A stretch of 64,000 bases of DNA from positions 181,486 through 245,485 of the forward strand of contig CAVYUN010000003.1 of assembly GCA_963771735.1 (NCBI GenBank). The letters are read 5' to 3'. The notes under the pieces were generated by a model. The model had not been told where the DNA came from, did no database searches, and saw only the letters and a program-made list of their open reading frames with translations. Position numbers and translations under genes: made by a program. Positions 16,667-26,714 of this stretch are shown piece after piece. Numbering within the stretch: the stretch's first letter is position 1; each line of letters starts with the position of its first letter. Source of the DNA: 66-474 sp963771735. Its GTDB lineage: Bacteria > Pseudomonadota > Gammaproteobacteria > Xanthomonadales > Rhodanobacteraceae.

Positions 16667-18534
16667 CAGCCCGCAAGCAACCGGTTCATGCGCTGAACGA
16701 AGGCCGCGGGGTCGGGCAGCGCGGCGCCCGCCGTGATCTCGGCCTGCTCCAGCAGCAGCAGCGCCAAATCCTTCGCCTTGGCCTCATCGGCTTCGGACTC
16801 CACGCGCTTGGCCAGCGCATGCGCCGGATTGATTTCCAGCGTCGGCTTCGATTCCGGCACCTCCTGCCCGGCCTCGCGCAACAGCCGCGCGAGGTGCGGC
16901 GCCAATTCATAATCCGACAACGCAAGGCACGACGGCGAATCGGTAAGCCGCGCCGATACTCTCACGTCGTTGATGCGATCGCCCAGCAAATCCTTCAGCT
17001 TCTTGACCAGCGGCTCGGCTTGCTTCGCCGCGTCCTCCTGCTTTTTCTTGTCCGCCTCGTCGAGCGGCAACTCGCCCTTGGCGACATTCTTCAGCGACTT
17101 GCCTTCGTATTCGGTGAACTGGCCGAGAATCCATTCGTCCACGCGATCGAACATCAGCAACACTTCGATGCCTTTGGCCTTGAACGCCTCGAGCTGCGGG
17201 CTGCCGGCCGCGGCCTTGTGGCTGTCGGCGGTGACGTACCAGATCGCGTCCTGGCCCGGCTGCATGCGGCCGATGTAATCGTCCAGCGACACGTCCTGCG
17301 TGGCGCCTTCGCCTTTCGTGGAAGCGAAACGCAGCAGCTTGGCGATACGCTCGCGGTTGGACGGATCCTCGACGATGCCTTCCTTGAGCGTATTGCCGAA
17401 GGCCCGATAAAAGGTCTTGAACTTGTCGGCGTCGTTTTTCGCAAGGCCCTCGATCAGGTCCAGCACGCGCTTGACGCACGACGCCTTGATCCGCTCGATC
17501 TGGCGGTTGTGCTGCAGGATTTCGCGGCTGACGTTGAGCGGCAGGTCGTCGGCATCCACCACGCCGCGCACGAAGCGCAGGTAGTTCGGCAGCAGTTCCT
17601 CGGCCGCATCCATGATGAAGACGCGCTTGATGTAGAGTTTGACGCCCTTGCGTTCGTCGCGCGCACCCATCAGCAGATCGAACGGCGGCTGCGCGGGGAC
17701 GTACAGCAGCGTGGTGAACCGCTGGCTGCCTTCTACGCGGTTGTGCGTCCACGCCAGCGGATCGTTGAAATCGTGGCCCAGCGACTTGTAGAACGCCTTG
17801 TAATCGTCGTCCGTGATTTCCGATTTGGGCTTGGCCCACAGCGCGGAAGCATCATTGACCGTTTCCCACTCGTCGGTGGGCTTGCCGTCCTTCTGCTTGT
17901 GCATGCGAATCGGGAACGCGACGTGGTCGGAATACTTGCGGATCAGGTCGCGCAGCTTCCAGTTGTCGAGGAATTCGGTTTCGTCGTCCTTGAGGTGCAG
18001 GATCACCGAGGTGCCGCGCGCGGCGATGTCTTCCGCAGCGAGCGAATACTCGCCCTGGCCGTCGCTTTCCCAGCGCACGCCGTCCTTGGCTTCGGACCCG
18101 GCGCGGCGGCTCAGCACCGTGACCTTGTCGGCTACCACGAACGCCGAATAGAAACCCACGCCGAACTGGCCGATCAGGCGCGCGTCGGCCTGCTGTTCGC
18201 CCGACATCGATTCGAGGAAACGGCGGGTGCCGGAACTCGCGATCGACCCGAGGTTGGCGACGATTTCCTCGCGGCTCATGCCGATGCCGTTGTCGCGCAC
18301 GGTGACGGTTTTGGCGTCCTTGTCGAACTCGACGTCGATGTGCAGTTCGCTGTCGTCGCCCAGCAATTCGGGTTTGCCGATGGCCTCGAAGCGCAGCTTG
18401 TCGCAGGCATCGGAGGCGTTGGAAACCAGTTCGCGCAGAAAGATTTCCTTGTGCGAATACAGCGAGTGGGTGACCAGGCGCAGGACCTGCGCGACTTCGG
18501 CTTCGAAGGGGCGGGTTTCGGTATTCGTGCTCAT
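16666..18534 (-). CDS. htpG: Molecular chaperone HtpG (Hsp90)
   Basis: This 622-aa cytosolic Hsp90 has an N-terminal GHKL ATPase (ELVSNASDACDKLRFEA, DNGIGMS, GQFGVGFYSAF and the GTSVILHL segment), then a middle domain with the catalytic-loop Arg region (LNVSREILQHNRQIE), then a C-terminal dimerisation domain. Length equals E. coli HtpG (624 aa). The ATG at 18534 begins MSTNTETRPFEAEV, the family start. It is first in an htpG-hslR pair, and a weak heat-shock-promoter-like sequence lies upstream. Confidence 0.96.
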   Translation of the reverse strand: MSTNTETRPFEAEVAQVLRLVTHSLYSHKEIFLRELVSNASDACDKLRFEAIGKPELLGDDSELHIDVEFDKDAKTVTVRDNGIGMSREEIVANLGSIASSGTRRFLESMSGEQQADARLIGQFGVGFYSAFVVADKVTVLSRRAGSEAKDGVRWESDGQGEYSLAAEDIAARGTSVILHLKDDETEFLDNWKLRDLIRKYSDHVAFPIRMHKQKDGKPTDEWETVNDASALWAKPKSEITDDDYKAFYKSLGHDFNDPLAWTHNRVEGSQRFTTLLYVPAQPPFDLLMGARDERKGVKLYIKRVFIMDAAEELLPNYLRFVRGVVDADDLPLNVSREILQHNRQIERIKASCVKRVLDLIEGLAKNDADKFKTFYRAFGNTLKEGIVEDPSNRERIAKLLRFASTKGEGATQDVSLDDYIGRMQPGQDAIWYVTADSHKAAAGSPQLEAFKAKGIEVLLMFDRVDEWILGQFTEYEGKSLKNVAKGELPLDEADKKKQEDAAKQAEPLVKKLKDLLGDRINDVRVSARLTDSPSCLALSDYELAPHLARLLREAGQEVPESKPTLEINPAHALAKRVESEADEAKAKDLALLLLEQAEITAGAALPDPAAFVQRMNRLLAG

Positions 18535-18600
18535 GGCAAAACTTCCGTGATGTTTGAACGGGCAGGAAATGGACGCCGCATGCGGCTGAATGTGCACAGG

Positions 18601-18629
18601 AATTGGCGACGACCGGGCAAGAATTCAAG
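18601..18629 (-). promoter_or_regulatory. Possible sigma-32 promoter of htpG
   Basis: On the minus strand CTTGAA (complement of 18624-18629) is followed after about 16-17 bases by GCCAATT, loosely like the sigma-32 pattern CTTGAA...CCCATNT, about 70-95 bp before the htpG start. The -35 match is good and the -10 match poor. Confidence 0.25.
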
Positions 18630-18770
18630 CAATCCGGACACGCAGGCCGCCAATGCTTCAATCGAAACGGCTGTTGTGGAAAGTCAGGCCACGGAGCTGT
18701 TAGCCATGGGTGGCGGCTTTCAAGGCCGTACTGATCTCCCTGGCTCAGGCGCGCCCCGGTTGCATCACAC

Positions 18771-20781
18771 TCAGGCGGTACTTGCCGAACGCGCCATCCG
18801 GATGATCCAGCGATAGAGCACGGCCACGGTCACGGCGAACACGACGCCGCCGATCCAGATCGCAGGCGTAGTGAAACCGTCACCCACCAGCGCGATCGGG
18901 TTCTGCTTGCCGCTGAAAGCGACCACGCCGGCGAAGATCACGGCCAGCAGGCTCTCGCCCACGATCAGTCCGGACGCCAGCAGCACGCCCAGTTGCTTGG
19001 TCGCCTCGGCCTTCGGGCCGCGCTCGGCGCGCCGATCGAACCAGGCGCCGACCAGCGCACCGACCACCACCATCAGCGTGGTCGAGGTCGGCAGGTAGAT
19101 GCCGAGGCCGACCGCCAGCGGCGGCAGGCGCGGACCTTTTTTCACCAGGCCCAATACTTCGTCGAGGAGGATGATCGCGACGCCGATCCCGGCGCCCAGC
19201 CCGATCATGTCCCACGGCACATCGCCGGTGATCACGCCCTTGGCCAGCGCCGAGATCAGGCCGGCCTGTGGCGCCGGCAGCGCCTTGCGACGGATCGGCG
19301 CCCGGCGCGCCGAGGAATCCGTAGGTGTGCTGCAGCAATTCCATCACCGGCGGAATCACCACCGCGCCCGCCAGCACGCCGATCACCAGCGCCCACTGCT
19401 GCAGCGACGGCGTGGCGTCGACCAGTTGTCCGGTCTTCAGGTCCTGCAGGTTGTTGTTGGCGATCGACGCCACCGCGAACACGATCGAGGTGATGAACAG
19501 CGCGAACCCGACCAGCGCCTTCTCCGCACCCGCCGGCAGGAACGGCTTTACGCCCAGCACCAGCAGCAGCGCCGCGATCACCACGACAAGAATGCCGATG
19601 CCCGACAACGGGCTGTTGCTCGACCCGATCAGTCCGGCCATGTAGCCGCACACCGCCGAGACCAGAAAGCTCATCAGGACCACGAATGCCACGCCGCCGA
19701 TCACCAGCGTCGCGGTGGCGCCGCCCAGCCCGTTGTTCACCGCGAAGTGCCACAGCAGCCAGCCGATCGGGATCATGCAGATCAGCGAGATCAGGCCGAC
19801 CATGCCGATCGGCATGTCGTGCTCGGTGCGCGGCAGCGCGTCCAGGTTGCCGGCCTTGCGTGCCCGCGAGGCGCGGAACGCGCCGGCCAGCCCGCTGGCC
19901 AGCGGCTTGACCAGTTTCGCCAGCGTCCAGATCGCGGCTACGCCGATGGTGCCCGCGCCGATGAAACGCACGTAATGGCTCCAGCCGGCCTGTGCCACGT
20001 CGGCCGCCGCGCCCACTGCCCAGTGCAGGTGCGTGAAATACGGCACCGCCCAGGCCCAGCCAATCAACGCGCCGACCAGCATCGCGACGCCTACCCACAG
20101 GCCGACCAGATGGCCGATCGCGAACAGCGCGAACGACAACCCGAAATCGAAACCGGTGGCGCCGCCCTTGTCGCCGCCGACACGAAAATAATCGGTGACG
20201 CTGGACTGGCAAACACCTTCGTCTGCACGATCACATGTAGAACACCGCCGAGACGATCGAGCCCCATACCACGGCTTTGAGACCCGCGCCGCCGGTTTCG
20301 ACTCTGCTCGGCTTCGTCGCGCTTGCGTTTCGCCCGCGCCGACCTTCAGTACTTCCGCGCAGGCCACGCCTTCGGGATACGGCAGGTCGGAATCGGTGAC
20401 CAGCGCCCGCCGCAGCGGGATCGTGTACATCACGCCGAGGATGCCGCCGGTCGCGCAGATCGCGACCGAAATCCAGAACGGGAATCCGGTCCAGTACCCG
20501 ACGATCACCAGCCCCGGCAATACGAAGATGATCGCGGACAGCGTGCCCGCGGCCGAGGCGATGGTCTGGACGATGTTGTTTTCCTGGATCGTGGCGTCGC
20601 GCATCGCCTTCAGGATCGCCATCGAGATCACCGCGGCCGGGATCGAGGTCGAGAACGTCAGGCCCGCTTTGAACCCGAAGTAAACATTGGCGGCAGTGAA
20701 CACGATGGTGATGACGATGCCGATGATGATGCCGCGGATCGTCAGTTCGCTGCGCGGCGCCGTGCTGTTCACTGCATTCAT
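18771..20781 (-). pseudogene. OPT-family oligopeptide transporter, frameshifted
   Basis: The reading starts at ATG 20781 (GAGGGG upstream) and gives an OPT-type permease: YFGFKAGLTFSTSIPAA, NNIVQTIASAAG, PYPEGVACAEVLKVGAG and many membrane segments. Between about 20210 and 20340 coding moves through other frames (expected KRDEAEQ, VETGGAGLKAVVWGS, IVQTKVFAS), with four small insertions totalling about 6 bases, so the original frame is regained without a stop. Near 19283 one extra G (plus-strand C) breaks the frame; the last about 160 residues (ALPAPQAGLISALAKGVITGDVPWD onward) lie in another frame ending at 18771. Corrected length is about 660 aa, normal for the family. As written, the C-terminal membrane helices are lost. 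Confidence 0.85.
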
Positions 20782-20893
20782 CGCATGGTTCCCCTCGGAT
20801 CGATGGCGCGTTGCCGCGCGACGTGCGTGGCCGTCCAGCCGGCCGGTATTGCCGCATACTAGCCGCCACATCGTGCCACGCAAAGGGAGCCAC

Positions 20894-21772
20894 GTGTCCT
20901 GCCGCGGACGCTTCGCGCCGTCACCGACCGGCGATCTGCACCTCGGTTCGCTGCTGGCGGCGCTGGGCAGCTGGCTGCACGCGCGCAATGACGGCGGCGT
21001 CTGGCTGGTGCGAATCGAAGACATCGACCCGCCGCGCGAAGTGCCCGGTTCGGCCGAATCCATCCTGCGCACGCTGCACGCCTGCGGCCTCGAACCCGAT
21101 GCGCCACCGCTGTACCAAAGTACCCGCACCGCCGCGTACGCCGATGCGCTGGAGACGTTGCGTGCCAAAGACCTCGCGTACCCCTGCTGGTGCGCGCGTT
21201 CCAACCTTGTCCCGCACGGCGGCCTGCACCCGCCAACCTGCATCGCCGCGCCCGCCCCGGATCGCGAGCCGGCGTGGCGCGTGCGCGTCGGCGACGCCGT
21301 CATCGCTTTCGACGATGCGCTGCAAGGCCCGCAACAGTGGCCGCTCGCAACCAGCGCCGGCGACTTCGTGCTCAAGCGCGCCGACGGCGTGTTCGCCTAC
21401 CAGCTGGCCTGCGCGATCGACGACGCCGCGCCGGATATTACCGACGTCGTGCGCGGCGCGGATCTGCTGGAATCGACCCCGCGGCAGATTTTCCTGCGCC
21501 GGTTGCTTGGCTTGCGCGATCCGGCTTATTTGCACCTGCCGGTCCTGGTCGACCGCAACGGCGACAAACTTTCCAAATCCATCGGCTCGGCAGCCGTCGA
21601 TTCCGCCAACCCGTTGCCCGCGATGAAAATCGTGCTCGACCTGCTCGGCATCCCGCGCGACGCGCTGCGTGCCGACACGCCGCACGCATTGCTGGCCGAT
21701 GCCCTGGCCGCTTTCGATCCATTGCAGCTCCCGCGGGCCGGTACATTGACGCTGTCCGCCTTCGACGCGTGA
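20894..21772 (+). CDS. gluQ: Glutamyl-Q tRNA(Asp) synthetase
   Basis: This 292-aa truncated class I synthetase glutamylates queuosine at the anticodon wobble base of tRNA(Asp). It shows APSPTGDLHLGSLLAAL (HIGH-like), the zinc-binding set PCWC...PPTC (about residues 98-117), the catalytic-core DVVRGADLL and the KLSKS loop. The tRNA anticodon-binding domain of GluRS is absent, as expected for YadB/GluQ. I chose GTG 20894, which has AAGGGAG 5 bases upstream and begins directly at the catalytic fold. It is divergent from the OPT gene. Confidence 0.93.
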   Translation: MSCRGRFAPSPTGDLHLGSLLAALGSWLHARNDGGVWLVRIEDIDPPREVPGSAESILRTLHACGLEPDAPPLYQSTRTAAYADALETLRAKDLAYPCWCARSNLVPHGGLHPPTCIAAPAPDREPAWRVRVGDAVIAFDDALQGPQQWPLATSAGDFVLKRADGVFAYQLACAIDDAAPDITDVVRGADLLESTPRQIFLRRLLGLRDPAYLHLPVLVDRNGDKLSKSIGSAAVDSANPLPAMKIVLDLLGIPRDALRADTPHALLADALAAFDPLQLPRAGTLTLSAFDA

Positions 21773-21862
21773 CGGCGCATTGCACCGCAGCACTGCGGCG
21801 CAATTTTGCTGACTAGAATGGGCCAGAACACCCTTCGCAGCCAGACCAACAAGGAGTACGGC

Positions 21863-22606
21863 ATGTCCCAGCAACGCGTGGCACTGGTAACAGGCGGCAC
21901 CGGCGGCATCGGCACCGCGATCGTGCGAAGGCTTGCGGGCATGGGCATCAAGGTTGCCACCAACTACCGCGACGAAGCCAAGGCCAAGGCCTGGCACGAC
22001 AAACTGGCCGCGGAAGGGATCGAAGTGGCGCTGGTCAAGGGCGACGTGTCCGATCCCGCCTCGTCCGAAGCCATGGTCAAAGAGGTCGAGCAGAAGCTCG
22101 GCCCGATCGACATCCTCATCAACAACGCCGGCATTACCCGCGACACCACCTTCCACAAGATGAGCTACCAGCAGTGGACCGACGTGGTGAACACCAACCT
22201 CAACGCCTGCTTCAACGTCACCCGGCCGGTGATCGAAGGCATGCGCAAGCGCAAGTGGGGACGGGTCGTCCAGATCAGCTCTATCAACGGCCAGAAGGGC
22301 CAGTACGGCCAGGCCAACTACGCCGCCGCCAAAGCCGGCATGCACGGCTTCACCATCTCGCTGGCGCAGGAAAACGCGAAATTCGGCATCACCGTCAACA
22401 CCGTCTCGCCCGGCTACATCGGCACCGACATGGTGATGGCCGTGCCCGAGGAAGTGCGCGAGAAGATCGTCGCGCAGATCCCGCTCGGGCGCCTCGGCGA
22501 ACCCGACGAAATCGCCTACGCCGTCGCGTTCTTCCTCGACGACAAGGCCGCGTGGATCACCGGCGCGAACCTCGCGATCAATGGCGGACATTACATGGGG
22601 TGGTGA
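21863..22606 (+). CDS. phaB: Acetoacetyl-CoA reductase PhaB
   Basis: This 247-aa NADPH-dependent short-chain dehydrogenase reduces acetoacetyl-CoA to (R)-3-hydroxybutyryl-CoA for polyhydroxyalkanoate synthesis. The cofactor motif TGGTGGIG, NNAG, the catalytic Ser in ISSINGQKGQYGQ, and Tyr-x3-Lys in NYAAAKAG are all present; the GQYGQANY and PGYIGTDMV segments are typical of PhaB rather than FabG. AAGGAG precedes the ATG at 21863. No phaC or phaA is adjacent, so the other pathway genes must lie elsewhere. Confidence 0.9.
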   Translation: MSQQRVALVTGGTGGIGTAIVRRLAGMGIKVATNYRDEAKAKAWHDKLAAEGIEVALVKGDVSDPASSEAMVKEVEQKLGPIDILINNAGITRDTTFHKMSYQQWTDVVNTNLNACFNVTRPVIEGMRKRKWGRVVQISSINGQKGQYGQANYAAAKAGMHGFTISLAQENAKFGITVNTVSPGYIGTDMVMAVPEEVREKIVAQIPLGRLGEPDEIAYAVAFFLDDKAAWITGANLAINGGHYMGW

Positions 22607-22659
22607 CGCTGGCGCGGGGATACCCGCGCCCGTCATTCAGGCTGTGCTTGGAGCGTATC

Positions 22660-23058
22660 GTGCAAACACGCCTCAATGGGTGGCTGCGAATCGGTGTAGT
22701 GCTTTCCGTGCTGTGGCTGATTTTTGTATGCTGCCTCGGTGTTTACAGTTACTTGATTTTGCCGAGTGGTCGCGGGCCTTTCATCCAAATAATCCCAAGC
22801 GCGCCTACCCCTGTTCACAACTCGGAACCAACACTAACCCCAGAGGCTACATCTAGTTCGTCAAGCTCGGTAACCGTACTTCCATACGATGCCGTCAAGC
22901 CCATGCCCGCCGCCGGGTTATTCGCAAATCCAAAATATGAATTTGACCCCGCAGGCTTCCTGCTGGCAGCGTTCATTCCTTTGATATTGGCATGGACGAT
23001 TGTAATTGCCTTGGTCAAGACCATCCGTTGGATATACGAAGGGTTCGCAAACAACTAG
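22660..23058 (+). CDS. Hypothetical protein with two membrane helices
   Basis: This 132-aa protein has two clear membrane segments, about residues 9-35 (a VVLSVLWLIFVCC core) and 103-125 (FIPLILAWTIVIALV), separated by about 65 polar residues rich in Ser, Pro and Thr. I do not recognise the family; small inner-membrane proteins of this topology are common and unassigned in Xanthomonadales. GTG 22660 has GGAG 7-8 bases upstream. The second half is noticeably less GC-rich than its neighbours, so it may be acquired. Confidence 0.6.
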   Translation: MQTRLNGWLRIGVVLSVLWLIFVCCLGVYSYLILPSGRGPFIQIIPSAPTPVHNSEPTLTPEATSSSSSSVTVLPYDAVKPMPAAGLFANPKYEFDPAGFLLAAFIPLILAWTIVIALVKTIRWIYEGFANN

Positions 23059-23133
23059 AAGTTATAGACCATCCTGGCGGATTGTGCCGCCATGCGATAA
23101 TGCGCGATTGTCCCGCGAGCGCGAACCCGAGCA

Positions 23134-25224
23134 ATGCCCCGCGAAATCCTGGTCACCAGCGCCCTGCCCTACGCCAACGGGCGCATCCACCTGGGTCACA
23201 TCGTCGAGCACGTCCAGAGCGACATCTGGGTGCGTGCGATGCGGATGGCCGGGCACACGGTGCATTTCGTCTGCGCCGACGACGCACATGGCACCTCGAT
23301 CATGCTGCGCGCGGAGAAGGAAGGCATTACGCCGGAGACGCTGATCGACGGCGTGTGGAAGGAACACACCGCCGACCTGCGCGATTTCGGCGTGGCCTAC
23401 GATCATTATTCAAGCACCCACACCGAAACCAACCGCGAACTCACCTACCTCATCTGGAACGCGCTGGAAGCGGCCGGCCATGTCGAGTCACGCCCGGTCA
23501 AGCAATTGTTCGATCCGGAACGGCAGATGTTCTTGCCCGACCGCTTCATCAAGGGCGAATGCCCGGTCTGCCATTCCAAGGATCAGTACGGCGACGCCTG
23601 CGAGGTCTGCGGCAGCACGTACAGCCCGATCGACCTGATCGAGCCGTATTCGGTGGTGTCGGGCGCCAAGCCGGTCGAAAAGGAATCGCTGCACTTCTTC
23701 GTGAAGCTGGCCGATTTCGAAACGCTGCTGCAGGAATGGCTGGAAGAACGCCGCACGGCAGGCGGCCTGCAATCGGAAGTCGTCAACAAGCTGAAGGAAT
23801 GGTTCGCCGACGGCCTGCGCAGCTGGGACGTGTCGCGCGATGCACCCTACTTCGGCTTCGAGATTCCCGGCCAGCCGGGCAAGTATTTCTACGTGTGGGT
23901 GGACGCGCCGATCGGCTACCTCGCCGCGTTCAAGGAATTGTGCGAGAGCGGCAACAAGCCGGGCCTGACCGCCGCCGATTTCGAGCGTTTCATCCATGCC
24001 GGGAGCGGCACCGAGATGGTGCACTTCATCGGCAAGGACATCATCTATTTCCACACGCTGTTCTGGCCGGCGATGCTGCACGGCGCGGGCCTGGCGATGC
24101 CGAACGCGGTGAACGTGCACGGCTTCCTGACCGTGGATGGCGCCAAGATGTCGAAATCGCGCGGCACCTTCGTCAACGCGCGCACCTATCTCGAACATCT
24201 CGACGCCGATTACCTGCGCTACTACCTCGCCTCGATGCTGGGACCGACGCTGGCCGACATCGACCTGGATTTGAAAGCCTTCGAGGAACGCGTCAATTCG
24301 CACCTGGTCGGCAAGTGGGTGAACATCGCCAGCCGTTGTGCAGGATTCGTGCACAAGCTGTTCGACCGCGAGCTGGCCGCAACACTGCCTGAAACCGAAC
24401 GCGCTCGCTACGACGCGGCGGCGGCCAAACTCGCAGGCTGCTCCGAATTGTTCGAATCACGCGACTACGCCGGCGCGATGCGCGCGATCGTCGCGGTCGC
24501 CGACGAGGCCAACGCCTACGTGGCCGAAAACGCACCATGGGTAATGGCGAAGGATGAAGCGAAACGCGACGAACTGCATATCGTCTTGACGCTTGCGCTC
24601 AACTACTTCCGGCTGCTCACGATCTGGCTGGCGCCGGTGGTGCCGGCGACCGCCGCGCGCGCCTTCGATTTCCTCGGCGACACGCCCGACGGTTTCGACG
24701 CCGCGCGCACGCCGTTGCTCGGCCACGCGATTCAGCCGTTCAAGGCGCTGGCCATCCGCATCGATCCGAAACAGATCACCGCGATGATCGAAGCCTCCAA
24801 GGAATCGCTGCAACCGGCTACCGCCCCGGCAACCACTTCCACATCGAAACCGAAAGCCGCCATGAACGACGCCGACGCAACCGCCACGCCCGACACCATC
24901 ACCATCGACGACTTTGCCAAGCTCGACCTGCGCATCGGCAAGGTGCTTGTGTGCGAAGTCGTGGAAGGCTCGGACAAGTTGCTGCGCTTCGAACTCGACG
25001 CGGGGGAACTCGGCAAGCGCCAGATCTTCTCGGGCATCAAGGCCGCCTACCCCGAGCCGGACAAGTTGGTCGGCCGCAGCGTCGTGTTCATCTCCAACCT
25101 CGCGCCGCGCAAGATGCGCTTCGGCGTGTCCGAGGGCATGATCCTCTCGGCCGGCAACGGCGGCGCCGAGCTGTTCCTGCTCGATGCCGACGACGGCGCG
25201 CAAGCCGGCATGCCGGTGAAGTGA
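23134..25224 (+). CDS. metG: Methionyl-tRNA synthetase
   Basis: This 696-aa enzyme charges tRNA(Met). The N-terminal class I catalytic domain has ALPYANGRIHLGH (HIGH motif, residues 7-19), a zinc-binding knuckle CPVC...CEVC and the KMSKSRGTF loop. The anticodon-binding helical domain contains the tryptophan in NIASRCAGF-adjacent segments. A low-complexity linker (about 560-585, Ala/Thr/Ser/Lys) leads to a C-terminal Trbp111-type tRNA-binding OB domain starting near IDDFAKLDLRIGKV. Domain order matches the long proteobacterial MetG. Confidence 0.97.
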   Translation: MPREILVTSALPYANGRIHLGHIVEHVQSDIWVRAMRMAGHTVHFVCADDAHGTSIMLRAEKEGITPETLIDGVWKEHTADLRDFGVAYDHYSSTHTETNRELTYLIWNALEAAGHVESRPVKQLFDPERQMFLPDRFIKGECPVCHSKDQYGDACEVCGSTYSPIDLIEPYSVVSGAKPVEKESLHFFVKLADFETLLQEWLEERRTAGGLQSEVVNKLKEWFADGLRSWDVSRDAPYFGFEIPGQPGKYFYVWVDAPIGYLAAFKELCESGNKPGLTAADFERFIHAGSGTEMVHFIGKDIIYFHTLFWPAMLHGAGLAMPNAVNVHGFLTVDGAKMSKSRGTFVNARTYLEHLDADYLRYYLASMLGPTLADIDLDLKAFEERVNSHLVGKWVNIASRCAGFVHKLFDRELAATLPETERARYDAAAAKLAGCSELFESRDYAGAMRAIVAVADEANAYVAENAPWVMAKDEAKRDELHIVLTLALNYFRLLTIWLAPVVPATAARAFDFLGDTPDGFDAARTPLLGHAIQPFKALAIRIDPKQITAMIEASKESLQPATAPATTSTSKPKAAMNDADATATPDTITIDDFAKLDLRIGKVLVCEVVEGSDKLLRFELDAGELGKRQIFSGIKAAYPEPDKLVGRSVVFISNLAPRKMRFGVSEGMILSAGNGGAELFLLDADDGAQAGMPVK

Positions 25225-25303
25225 TTCATCCGCGGTGCCGCATCGGGTCTTTAGGATGTCTGATGCATCCTGTCCCGATGCGCTGAAACCGAGGAGGATC
25301 CTG

Positions 25304-25747
25304 ATGACCCAGGAATGGGATTTTTTCAAGGAAGGCGACACGTCGCTCGGCGTGTTCTACCCCCTGCACTACATCGTCGCCGGTTACGCCAACCTGGCTG
25401 ATGCCGAAGCCGCTGCCGCGGCGTTCCGCAACAACGGCACGCCGTCGGAAGAAGTGCAGGCCGTCGAGGGCCGCGTCGTCGTGCAACAGATCGAATCCCG
25501 CCACGGCGAGAACTGGCTGGAGCACATGGAAAGCAAGCTGGTCGATTTCGTCGGCACCGAAAAGGGCTTCATCAGGGAAGACGCCGACCTCGCGCAGCGC
25601 GGCGGCGCCTTCCTGTTCGCCTACGCGCCGGATGACCGGCACATGGCCACGGCGCGGCGCGTATTCGCGCAGCACGGCCCCAAATACGCGCGACGCTATC
25701 TGAAGGTCGCGATCGAACGCATCGTCGAGAATGCCGCCGCGCCCTGA
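25304..25747 (+). CDS. Conserved hypothetical protein, paralogue of the 26715 gene
   Basis: This 147-aa soluble protein is of unrecognised family. It shares with the 149-aa product of 26715-27164 the pattern FFK-x3-DTSLG-x-FYP-x2-HYIVAGY near the N-terminus, NWLE in the middle, GGAFLF, and a KYARRYLKVAIE end. The alternation of strands and helices suggests a small alpha/beta (ferredoxin-like) fold, but this is only an impression. GAGGAGG precedes the ATG. It is 79 bp after metG and convergent with the SDR gene. Confidence 0.75.
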   Translation: MTQEWDFFKEGDTSLGVFYPLHYIVAGYANLADAEAAAAAFRNNGTPSEEVQAVEGRVVVQQIESRHGENWLEHMESKLVDFVGTEKGFIREDADLAQRGGAFLFAYAPDDRHMATARRVFAQHGPKYARRYLKVAIERIVENAAAP

Positions 25748-25752
25748 CCGGG

Positions 25753-26502
25753 CTAGCGTTCCTGGTCGGTCGGCCGCATCAGGATCTCGTTGACATTGAC
25801 GTGCGCCGGCTGGGTCACGCAGTAGACCACCGCGTTGGCGATGTCCTCGCTCTGCAGCTGGCGCATCGAATCGGCCCAGGCGTTGAGTGCGTGCTTCGTC
25901 TCGGCATGGCCGATGTGCTCGCGCAGTTCCGTCGCGGCCACGCCGGGTTCGATCACGCTGACGCGGATGTTGTCCTTGTAGACCTCCTTGCGCAGCGATT
26001 CCGAGAACGCCACCACGCCGAACTTGCTCGCGGAATAACCGCCGCTGTTCGGGTTGGCCATGCGGCCCGCGGTGGAAGCGATGTTGACGACGTGGCCGTC
26101 GCGGCGCTTGCGCATGCCCGGCAGCGCGGCCTGGGTGGCGGCGATCAGCGCCATCACGTTGAGGTCGAACATGTGCCGCCAGCGGTCGAGGTCCGCGGTC
26201 TCGATAGGTTCCAGGTACATCACCCCGGCGTTGTTGACCAGGATGTCGAGCCGGTCGAAATGCGCTTCGGTTTCGTGCACCACGCGCTGCGGTTCACCCT
26301 GCTGCGCGATGTCCGCGGCGATCACCCAGGCTTCGCCGCCGGCGCCGCCGATGCGTTGCGCCAGTGACTGCAGGCGGTCCTCGCGACGCGCGGTGATCGC
26401 GACCCTGGCGCCCTGTTCCGCCAGCGCCAGCGCGCAGGCTTCGCCGAAGCCGGAGGATGCGCCGGTCACCAGCGCGACGCGACCTTCGAGTTTGCGTGAC
26501 AT
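25753..26502 (-). CDS. Short-chain dehydrogenase/reductase (YdfG-like)
   Basis: This 249-aa NAD(P)-dependent oxidoreductase has the cofactor motif TGASSGFG (about residues 14-21), a basic pair after strand 2 (ARRED) that favours NADP, NNAG at about 91, the catalytic Ser in NIASTAG and Tyr-Lys in YSASK. The C-terminal EPGVAATELREHI region is like the YdfG/serine dehydrogenase group. The substrate is not predictable. It lies between two paralogous small genes transcribed the opposite way. Confidence 0.88.
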   Translation of the reverse strand: MSRKLEGRVALVTGASSGFGEACALALAEQGARVAITARREDRLQSLAQRIGGAGGEAWVIAADIAQQGEPQRVVHETEAHFDRLDILVNNAGVMYLEPIETADLDRWRHMFDLNVMALIAATQAALPGMRKRRDGHVVNIASTAGRMANPNSGGYSASKFGVVAFSESLRKEVYKDNIRVSVIEPGVAATELREHIGHAETKHALNAWADSMRQLQSEDIANAVVYCVTQPAHVNVNEILMRPTDQER

Positions 26503-26714
26503 GCCGTTTCCTCGTCGAAAACGACCATCTTAATCCCTTGCATGTCGATACCCTATCGAACCAGGCATCTCGATATACAAAAAATTGTCGAGGCCGTTGC
26601 CGTCATCACGTTTCTTTCGCATTGGCCGGCGCATGCTGGGGCCGTGACGGCGTTCGGTCGGCAGGGGAACCGTATCGCCAAGCCGTCGCGTGCTGTCGCG
26701 CGGGGGTAACTGCC

